Shown: positions 1-4,660 of the stretch, piece after piece
Layout of the letters: each line of letters starts with the position of its first letter
Position numbering within the stretch: position 1 is the first letter of the stretch
Assembly: GCA_023430945.1 (NCBI GenBank)
Contig: JAEYYE010000372.1
Location: forward strand, 1-5,811
Direction: 5' to 3'
Origin: Bacteroidota bacterium
GTDB lineage: Bacteria; Bacteroidota; Bacteroidia; Flavobacteriales_F; PHOS-HE28
Length of the DNA: 5,811 nt
Translations under genes and position numbers: made by a program
The notes under the pieces: generated by a model
The model's input: only the letters and a program-made list of their open reading frames with translations
Database searches by the model: none
Told to the model about the DNA's origin: nothing

Positions 1-316
1 CGTTGGCCTGCCACACTTCGATCATGGCATCGGGCACCGGCGTCATGCAATCGTTGCTCAGGATCGAACCGGAGATATGCAGTCTTGTACCGGGCTCGCT
101 CTCGCTTGCGATCTGTGCCGTAACCGGTGAACCGGCGAGGTAATATGGCCCGAGTATGTCGTCGCTGGTGGCGAGGCAATCACCGCCGGCATCGGGGGCA
201 GGCAGTAGCAGATCGGGTAGCAGCAACGATCCGAGGCCGAACATCGATCCCGCCTTCAGGAATCGCCTCCGGTCGAGTTGTGATGGGTTGAGGGGTCTTT
301 TCTTCTCCTGTGCCAT
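1..316 (-). CDS. Tat-exported intradiol ring-cleavage dioxygenase-like protein (N-terminal part, cut by window edge)
   Basis: The 105 visible codons start at the ATG at 316-314. An in-frame TGA (337-335) lies 18 bp upstream, so this is the only sensible start. Residues 15-21 (DRRRFLK) followed by a hydrophobic stretch (about 22-38, rich in G, L and S) and PAPDA form a twin-arginine signal peptide, so the protein is probably exported folded and with its cofactor. The mature part shows the opening of the intradiol dioxygenase fold: a 'DILGPYYLAGSPV' segment (GPYY at 56-59), then a beta strand (HISGSI) and 'PVPDAMIEVWQAN' (93-105), the family's conserved 'P...A.(V/I)E(V/I)WQA' block. In this family Fe(III) cleaves catechol-type rings between the hydroxyls. 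The Tyr/Tyr/His/His iron ligands lie further on, outside the window, so activity cannot be judged. C47 is preceded by GGD, which does not fit a lipobox. Stand-alone exported members of this family are common and often have no known substrate. The AraC-type gene lies 63 bp upstream in the same direction. Confidence 0.86.
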   Translation of the reverse strand, partial: MAQEKKRPLNPSQLDRRRFLKAGSMFGLGSLLLPDLLLPAPDAGGDCLATSDDILGPYYLAGSPVTAQIASESEPGTRLHISGSILSNDCMTPVPDAMIEVWQAN

Positions 317-320
317 TGGT

Positions 321-341
321 GCGATCTTGTGCGATCAAAGG
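321..341 (-). promoter_or_regulatory. Possible operator: two phased half-sites upstream of the dioxygenase gene
   Basis: On the plus strand, gcgatcttgt (321-330) is followed directly by gcgatcaaag (331-340): two GCGATC cores exactly 10 bp, one helical turn, apart. The 10-mer cgatcaaagg (332-341) recurs identically at 1254-1263 upstream of the AraC gene. In gene direction it reads CCTTTGATCG and ends 15 bp before the ATG. A shared, helically phased motif at both genes suggests a binding site for the adjacent AraC-family protein. Because GATC is extremely common in this window, part of the similarity may be background. Confidence 0.25.
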
Positions 342-379
342 TGGTGTGGGCCGATCGCTGCGGCAATGGACGGAACCGT

Positions 380-1243
380 TCAACTCCGGTACTTTTCACG
401 GATGCTGTTGCGGTATTCGAGCGGCGTGCTTCCGGTCGCCTTGCGGAACATGCGTGTGAAGTACGCCGGATCTTCCATGCGGAGCGCGAAGCTCACTTCC
501 TTTACCGTGAGCGAGGAGTGGAGCAGCAAACGTTTCGCTTCCAGCAGGATCCGGTCGTGCAGGATCTCGCTCGCACTTTTCCCGGTGCGCTTCTTCACCA
601 GTTCGTTCAAGTGGCCGGGGCTGATCGAAAGGGCCGATGCGTACGACGCGATCTTCTTGTTCTCCAGGAAATCCCGATCCACCATTTCCATGAACCGGTC
701 CACTTGTCCGCCTTTCCGATCGGCATCCGCAGTTGCCGCCTCCTTGCTCCAGCTGATGGATCGGAGCAGCAGGATGCCGAGATAGTGTTCCTTGATCCGC
801 GCAGCCACCTCGGAAATCGGATCCTGTTCATTTTCGATCCGGTGGAATAGATCCATGGCCTGATCGATCTCCTGGTCCATCAAAGGAAAACTGCGGGGCG
901 CCACGTTCCCGCGCAGCACTGGCCTGATCAAGGGATCGGTAGGGTCCAGCCATTGGAGATCATCCCTGAACATGATCACGGCGCCTTCCGATCCGGCAGA
1001 TCGTTCCAATTGATGGACCTGCCCCGGACCGACAAGATGCATGCACGGAGCCTTGAAGCTGAACACCTCCAGATCGATCATATGCATGCCTTCGCCCTTG
1101 GTGAACAGGAAGATCTCGTGGTAGGAATGCCGGTGAACGCTGTTACGCACCGCGCCCCGCAACGGCGCGATCCGCTCCGTCCAGACCGTTGCATGTTGGT
1201 CGGCGGCAGGCTTGTGAAGCGGAATGCTCGGACGTTCCTTCAT
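380..1243 (-). CDS. AraC-family transcriptional regulator with N-terminal cupin sensor domain
   Basis: 287 residues from ATG 1243, typical AraC-family length (about 280-300). The frame also stays open to a TTG at 1270, but that adds only nine unremarkable residues, so the ATG is preferred. The N-terminal half is a cupin-like ligand or dimerisation domain: HRHSYHEIFLFTKGEG (37-52) supplies the cupin histidines and glutamate, and VGPGQVHQLE (71-80) the second cupin motif. The C-terminal half (about 180-287) is the paired helix-turn-helix domain: first HTH about 196-220 (IASYASALSISPGHLNELVK), second about 245-272 (TVKEVSFALRME...YFTRMFRKATG), ending in the typical 'STPLEYR'. It therefore binds DNA as a cytoplasmic regulator; the effector is unknown. 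The exported dioxygenase-like gene follows 63 bp downstream on the same strand, so that gene is its most likely target or operon partner (inference). A shared motif before both starts would fit autoregulation. No Shine-Dalgarno sequence is visible. Confidence 0.94.
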   Translation of the reverse strand: MKERPSIPLHKPAADQHATVWTERIAPLRGAVRNSVHRHSYHEIFLFTKGEGMHMIDLEVFSFKAPCMHLVGPGQVHQLERSAGSEGAVIMFRDDLQWLDPTDPLIRPVLRGNVAPRSFPLMDQEIDQAMDLFHRIENEQDPISEVAARIKEHYLGILLLRSISWSKEAATADADRKGGQVDRFMEMVDRDFLENKKIASYASALSISPGHLNELVKKRTGKSASEILHDRILLEAKRLLLHSSLTVKEVSFALRMEDPAYFTRMFRKATGSTPLEYRNSIREKYRS

Positions 1244-1508
1244 TGATGAACGACGATCAAAGGCGATCAAAAGTGCGTTTCAGGGCTGTACGGTTCAAGT
1301 TAATGTATTTAAGACCCAATTATCCGAATGATCTTTTTTCATGAAGTATTTCAGATCCCTGAGTTGTGCCGATCGGTCTGCAACCCTTTGCTGAACTTGG
1401 AAAAGCATCGAGGCATCACTCGTAACGATCCGATCGTATCGAAACTGAAATTGATAATTATTTCCATGAAAAACGAACATATTCCCATTGTGCTCGTTTC
1501 ACCCGGCC
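1244..1508. other. Divergent intergenic region between the AraC-family gene and the surface-protein gene
   Basis: This 265 bp gap is visibly richer in A/T than its neighbours (especially 1295-1345 and 1440-1490), as expected for back-to-back promoters. I looked for the Bacteroidota promoter pattern (TTG near -33, TAnnTTTG near -7) on both strands and found only partial matches. On the minus strand TAACTTGA (around 1297-1304) lies below a TTG (about 1319-1321), but the spacing is too short. No RNA gene, rho-independent terminator or additional credible ORF is seen. Short open frames here begin at random codons and have no recognisable protein character. GATC occurs seven times. Confidence 0.5.
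1253..1272 (-). promoter_or_regulatory. Possible operator: two phased half-sites upstream of the AraC-family gene
   Basis: Plus-strand acgatcaaag (1253-1262) is followed directly by gcgatcaaaa (1263-1272), sharing cgatcaaa at an exact 10 bp offset. The first copy contains the same 10-mer (cgatcaaagg, 1254-1263) found before the dioxygenase start at 332-341. It begins 10 bp upstream of the AraC ATG, where a bound regulator would block its own transcription or translation start. This would suit autorepression, but no binding evidence exists and GATC is common throughout. Confidence 0.25.
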
Positions 1509-2486
1509 ATGAACGTGAAAAGCATAAGCCGTTGGTTGCCTGTATGTTCACTGATCACACTTTCCATCTGTACAAAGAACGCTCAGGCCGTGAATTGCAA
1601 TTCCAGCGGAAGCGGTAACTGGTCCACGTCCGGCACCTGGAGCTGCGGCACGATCCCCGGTAATGGTGATGAGATCGAGATCCTGGCGAACACGACCGTA
1701 ACGATCAGCAACAACATCACATACACCGGCGCGCCGATGCATGTGAAGGTATATGGCGTGTGGCGTTTCAATGGCGGCGGTGCCAAGATCAGCATGCCGT
1801 GCGGATCATCCGTGTTGATCGGCTTCGGTGGCCAGGTGATCGGCAACAGTTCCGGCAACAGCCAGACGATCAAGATATGCAGCGATACCTACTGGTCCGC
1901 CAGCGATGGTGCAGTTCCCGGTCCCGCAGCGTGGCCGGAATATGTGCTTCCGGTGGGATTGACCTCGTTCACCGCCGCCGGGAGTGAAGGGAAAGTGGAC
2001 CTTCGCTGGAGCACGGCCTCGGAACAGGGATCGGAAAGTTTCTGGATCCATCGGTCGCGGAATGGGAACGACTGGGATCCGGCGGGAACTGTGGCCGCGG
2101 CAGGTAACAGTACGACCACGATCAACTACACGTTCAGCGAGGTGGTCACCGATCCGGGCTTGTGGTATTACAAACTTCTCCAGGTCGATATGGACGGGAG
2201 CGCCCATGAGAAGGGTATCCTTTCGGTACAGGTCGAACCGGTGAGAAGCGAATTGATCTGTTCACTCCGGCCGGCCGATCGTATCATCGGTGCCTACTGG
2301 CAGGGGCATGAACTTCGGTCGGCGGCGATCGTGGACCTTGCCGGAACAATGCGCAAAGTGCAATTGGTCCCGATCGAAAAGGACAGATCCTCGATCGATC
2401 TTGGATCGCTCCGTAGCAATGCCTATGTATTGATGTTGATCGATGCAGAAGGTGAACGCGAAAGCTGCAAATTCTTCATGCATTGA
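1509..2486 (+). CDS. Secreted surface protein: G8-like beta module, FN3-like module and degenerate type IX sorting-like tail
   Basis: 325 residues from ATG 1509. An upstream in-frame TTG (1488) would add seven residues before a clean signal peptide, so it is rejected. Residues 1-27 are a Sec signal (MNVKSISRWL, hydrophobic PVCSLITLSI, cleavage after NAQA). Residues 30-130 carry a 'GNWSTSGTWSCGTIPGNGDE' pattern followed by short beta-strand repeats, as in G8-like/parallel-beta modules of Bacteroidota surface proteins. Four cysteines (C30, C46, C98, C124) could form disulfides. Residues 147-240 (VLPVGLTSF, VDLRWSTASEQGSESF, YYKLLQVDMDG) match the fibronectin-like module that usually precedes a sorting domain in this phylum. 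Residues 246-325 look like a type A sorting (por) domain in its second half (AAIVDLAGTMRKV, SIDLGSLRSNAYVLML, KFFMH), but the usual 'PNP' opening is missing. The role is unknown; export to the cell surface or medium is inferred. No Shine-Dalgarno sequence is visible. The gene stands alone in its direction, and its stop lies 4 bp from that of the channel gene. Confidence 0.87.
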   Translation: MNVKSISRWLPVCSLITLSICTKNAQAVNCNSSGSGNWSTSGTWSCGTIPGNGDEIEILANTTVTISNNITYTGAPMHVKVYGVWRFNGGGAKISMPCGSSVLIGFGGQVIGNSSGNSQTIKICSDTYWSASDGAVPGPAAWPEYVLPVGLTSFTAAGSEGKVDLRWSTASEQGSESFWIHRSRNGNDWDPAGTVAAAGNSTTTINYTFSEVVTDPGLWYYKLLQVDMDGSAHEKGILSVQVEPVRSELICSLRPADRIIGAYWQGHELRSAAIVDLAGTMRKVQLVPIEKDRSSIDLGSLRSNAYVLMLIDAEGERESCKFFMH

Positions 2487-2500
2487 CCCCTCATGCATGA
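2476..2500. terminator. Inverted repeat spanning both stop codons of the convergent genes (possible weak bidirectional terminator)
   Basis: TCATGCAT (2476-2483) and ATGCATGA (2493-2500) are perfect 8-bp complements separated by a 9-nt loop. The loop holds the surface-protein stop (TGA 2484-2486) and the first two bases of the channel stop (TCA 2491-2493 on the plus strand). A hairpin would form in transcripts from either side. The stem is only half G/C and no T-tract follows on either strand, so it is not a classical intrinsic terminator. The repeat partly comes from the similar C-terminal coding sequence (FMH and DHA) of the two genes. Confidence 0.35.
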
Positions 2501-3294
2501 TCGATGTGCTCATCGTGCACATGGCCGCAATTCGGGCAGGCATTGTTCTTCCGCCTGCGATGCGCGATCTCCTCACTGAAACCTGATGCAAGTATGCCGG
2601 CCGGCAGCGCGAAGACACCCACGCCGATCAATGCGATGGCGCCACCGAGCAATTTTCCGATCGGTGTGATCGGGTACACGTCGCCATAACCCACGGTGGT
2701 GAGCGTGGCGATGCCCCACCACATGGTCTGCGGTATGCTCACGAATTTCTCCGGTTGCAGGTCGTTCTCCACATAATACATCATGGTGGAGGTGATCAGC
2801 AACATGAACAGGGTGAAGATCAACGAGATGGCGAGTTCCTCGCGTTTGTTGCGAAGCACGTTATGGATCATGTGCATCGCGCTCATGTAACGCGCCAGTT
2901 TGAAAAGGCGGAACAACCGGAAGATCCGCAGGATCCGCAGCAGGCGAAGGTCCACGCCGACCATTGGGAGAAAGAATGGCAACACGGCGAAAAGATCGAT
3001 GAGCGCCATGGGAGTGAGCGCATAGGAGATGCGGCCTTTGATCGGATGCCTGTACCGTTCCTCAACGGTGATCGTCCACAGGCGGAGTACATATTCAATG
3101 GTGAAAACGATCACGCTGAACGTTTCGAATGCGCGGAACTCCGCAGAGAATTCCTGCTGAACAACAGGGATCGATCCGATCACGATCGCGATCACGTTCA
3201 GTATGATCAGCGTTACCAGGAAGATGTCGAAATACCAGCTCAGATCGCCCTTCTTCTCTGAGACGGCGAGAATATCGTGGATGCGCTTTTTCAT
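2491..3294 (-). CDS. Voltage-gated potassium channel-like ion transporter (six-helix, TVGYGD filter)
   Basis: 267 residues from ATG 3294, normal length for prokaryotic Kv-type channel subunits, which assemble as inner-membrane tetramers. Approximate segments are S1 20-42, S2 57-75, S3 92-112, S4 115-136, S5 153-175, pore helix 188-199 and S6 212-240. The S4 voltage sensor is textbook: a positive residue at every third position (R117, R120, R123, R126, R129, K132, R135). The selectivity filter is TVGYGD (200-205), the K+ signature, preceded by TMWWGIATLT. After S6 a basic patch (HRRRK, 245-249) leads to a short cytoplasmic tail with CPNC (253-256) and four histidines (258, 260, 263, 266), which could bind a metal. 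There is no RCK/TrkA-N domain. Selective, voltage-dependent K+ flux is inferred from the motifs. The gene starts 15 bp after the methyltransferase stop on the same strand, so the two are probably co-transcribed. Upstream of the ATG only a GGAAG directly abuts the start, a poor ribosome site. Confidence 0.95.
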   Translation of the reverse strand: MKKRIHDILAVSEKKGDLSWYFDIFLVTLIILNVIAIVIGSIPVVQQEFSAEFRAFETFSVIVFTIEYVLRLWTITVEERYRHPIKGRISYALTPMALIDLFAVLPFFLPMVGVDLRLLRILRIFRLFRLFKLARYMSAMHMIHNVLRNKREELAISLIFTLFMLLITSTMMYYVENDLQPEKFVSIPQTMWWGIATLTTVGYGDVYPITPIGKLLGGAIALIGVGVFALPAGILASGFSEEIAHRRRKNNACPNCGHVHDEHIDHA

Positions 3295-3309
3295 CTTCCG
3301 ATCGATCTC

Positions 3310-4479
3310 TCAAACGCGATCCATCTTTCCGGCTTTCCGGCTGCCGCTGTATAGTTCGTAGCGCATGAAGCGGCACTCCAGCGATCCATTGTAAAGCTTG
3401 ATGCGCGGCTTTGGTGTGAGATGAATGTGCTTTGCGGCTTCAAGGTTCGAAGTGATCACCCATGCCTGGTAACCGGCCCATTTCTTCTTCAACGTGTCAC
3501 CGATCATCTTGTAAAGCGCATCGATGTCCTCATCCTTGTCCATACGCTCTCCGTACGGTGGATTGATGATCATCACACCCGGACCTGGCGGCGGATCGAG
3601 GTCTTCGAAGGCAACGTTCTTGATCGTGATGCTATCCTCCAGTTTTGCTGAGTGGATGTTCGCGATCGCCTTTCGCGCCACATTCTTCGAGATCTCTCCG
3701 CCAAGGATCAAGGGCTTTTCATCGTTGATCCGGCCGATCGCTGCTTCCTGGATCTTCTCCCAAAGTGCTTCATCCAGATCGGCCCAGCGCTGGAAACCGA
3801 ATTCCTCCCGGAAATAGCCTGGCGGAATGTTCGCTGCGTAGAGCGCTGCTTCGATCAGCAAGGTTCCCGATCCACACATCGGGTCCACGAAGTTCGATCG
3901 CCGATCCCAGCCGGAGAGAAGCACAAGGCCTGCTGCGAGCACTTCGTTGATCGGCGCAAGATTGGTCTTGTCGCGATAGCCACGTTTGTGCAACGATCCG
4001 CCGGAACTGTCAAGAGAAACAGTGCATTCATCCTGATCGATGTAGACGTGGATGCCGAGCGTTGGCCGATCGAGATCCACCGAAGGCCGCGTTCCCGTTC
4101 GATCGCGGAAACGGTCCACGATCGCATCCTTGGCGCGCTGCGAAACGAATTGCGTATGATCGAAATGTGGTGTGTTCAGTGTGCAACCGATCGCAAGTGT
4201 GCCGTTCGGTCCCATCAGGTCCTCCCACTTCATTTCGCGTATGCGATCGTAGAATTCCTGCTGGGATCGGATCTCGAACCGATCGATCGGGACCAGGATA
4301 CGCAGCGCCGTGCGCAGGCAGAAGTTCGCCTTGTACATGAAACCCAGATCGCCGGTGAAGCTTACCGCACGATTATGCTTCTCTATGTTGCGCGCGCCGA
4401 GCCTGAGCAATTCATCGGCTAGTACCTGTTCCAGACCGAACATGGTCTGCGCGGTCATCTGGAAATCATTCCGTTCCAT
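3310..4479 (-). CDS. THUMP domain-containing class I SAM-dependent RNA methyltransferase (RlmL/YpsC-like)
   Basis: 389 residues from ATG 4479. The alternative Met8 would still leave 'MTAQTMFGLEQVL', but the longer start fits family members, which have a few residues before the conserved '(T/A)xxGLE.VLA.EL' opening. The N-terminal ferredoxin-like and THUMP RNA-binding part spans about 8-155. KRGYR (165-169) and APINEVLAAGL lead into the Rossmann methyltransferase: motif I FVDPMCGSGTLLIEAA (197-212) binds S-adenosylmethionine, GGEISKNVARKA (260-271) is the acidic-loop region, and NPPYGER (306-312) is the catalytic motif IV of N-methyltransferases acting on exocyclic amines. Family members such as the first half of E. 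coli RlmL make m2G in 23S rRNA (G2445). This protein lacks the second (RlmK) methyltransferase half, as is usual outside the gammaproteobacteria. The exact target base is inferred. No Shine-Dalgarno is seen. It heads a probable two-gene transcript with the channel and diverges from the biotin carboxylase gene. Confidence 0.95.
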   Translation of the reverse strand: MERNDFQMTAQTMFGLEQVLADELLRLGARNIEKHNRAVSFTGDLGFMYKANFCLRTALRILVPIDRFEIRSQQEFYDRIREMKWEDLMGPNGTLAIGCTLNTPHFDHTQFVSQRAKDAIVDRFRDRTGTRPSVDLDRPTLGIHVYIDQDECTVSLDSSGGSLHKRGYRDKTNLAPINEVLAAGLVLLSGWDRRSNFVDPMCGSGTLLIEAALYAANIPPGYFREEFGFQRWADLDEALWEKIQEAAIGRINDEKPLILGGEISKNVARKAIANIHSAKLEDSITIKNVAFEDLDPPPGPGVMIINPPYGERMDKDEDIDALYKMIGDTLKKKWAGYQAWVITSNLEAAKHIHLTPKPRIKLYNGSLECRFMRYELYSGSRKAGKMDRV

Positions 4480-4660
4480 CCGCTGGAAAGTTACTTCGCC
4501 GATCGATGGTCCGATTCACCGGTATTGAAGTAAAGATCTCCGGCGAATGTGCGGCAGACCGCAAGATGCACGATCTTCGCGTCCCCAGTACGATCACATG
4601 GAAATGCCATCGACAGAAGAAGTGCCACAGCAGGTTTCAAGCAGGAGGGTGGAGCAACGT
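4480..4660. other. Divergent intergenic region between the methyltransferase and biotin carboxylase genes
   Basis: This 181 bp gap should hold promoters in both directions. I find no convincing TAnnTTTG/TTG pair on either strand. The right-hand half (4529-4660) is open in the biotin carboxylase frame and offers ATGs at 4547, 4598 and 4604, but the residues they would add are low-complexity and unlike the family. The gap holds an imperfect inverted repeat (TTCACCGG 4515-4522 with CCGGCGAA 4540-4547, one mismatch) and four GATC sites. No RNA gene is apparent. Confidence 0.45.
4643..4654 (+). promoter_or_regulatory. Shine-Dalgarno-like sequence deciding the GTG start of the biotin carboxylase gene
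   Basis: AGGAGGGTGGAG contains AGGAGG (4643-4648), 12 nt before the GTG at 4661, and GGAG (4651-4654), 6 nt before it. Either could pair with the 16S rRNA tail. It is the only clear purine-rich ribosome site before any start in the window, and it supports GTG 4661 over the upstream ATGs at 4598 and 4604. Confidence 0.55.

Noticed and set aside
180..383. 67-codon minus-strand open frame overlapping the start of the dioxygenase gene
   Set aside because: It overlaps the well-supported Tat-signal frame in another frame and has no family character.
156..850. Two overlapping plus-strand open frames (156-785 and 329-850) across the dioxygenase/AraC junction
   Set aside because: They are antisense to the Tat signal of one gene and to the helix-turn-helix of the other, and they are Ser/Arg-rich with no family match.
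1244..1270. TTG start at 1270 extending the AraC-family protein by nine residues
   Set aside because: No ribosome site is present, the added residues (IAFDRRSS) carry no conserved feature, and an ATG at 1243 gives the usual family length. The extension would also cover the phased repeat.
1295..1487. Possible small RNA or small protein in the AT-rich divergent gap
   Set aside because: No stable hairpin followed by a T-tract, no promoter match and no convincing start; short open frames here look random.
1488..1508. TTG start at 1488 extending the surface protein by seven residues
   Set aside because: It would place extra residues before a normal signal peptide (n-region Lys/Arg, hydrophobic core, AQA cleavage) that starts at ATG 1509.
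2755..3261. 168-codon plus-strand open frame within the channel gene
   Set aside because: His/Asp/Gln-rich translation is what the reverse complement of a hydrophobic membrane protein gives; the channel frame is certain.
3652..4422. 256-codon open frame on the plus strand opposite the methyltransferase gene
   Set aside because: It is antisense to a fully motif-supported methyltransferase; the sequence has no recognisable domain and an unusual Arg/His composition.
4515..4547. Imperfect inverted repeat (8 bp arms, one mismatch, 17-nt spacer) between the methyltransferase and carboxylase genes
   Set aside because: Short and mismatched with a long spacer; an arm pair this weak is expected by chance in such a GC-rich gap. 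It is mentioned only in the region note.
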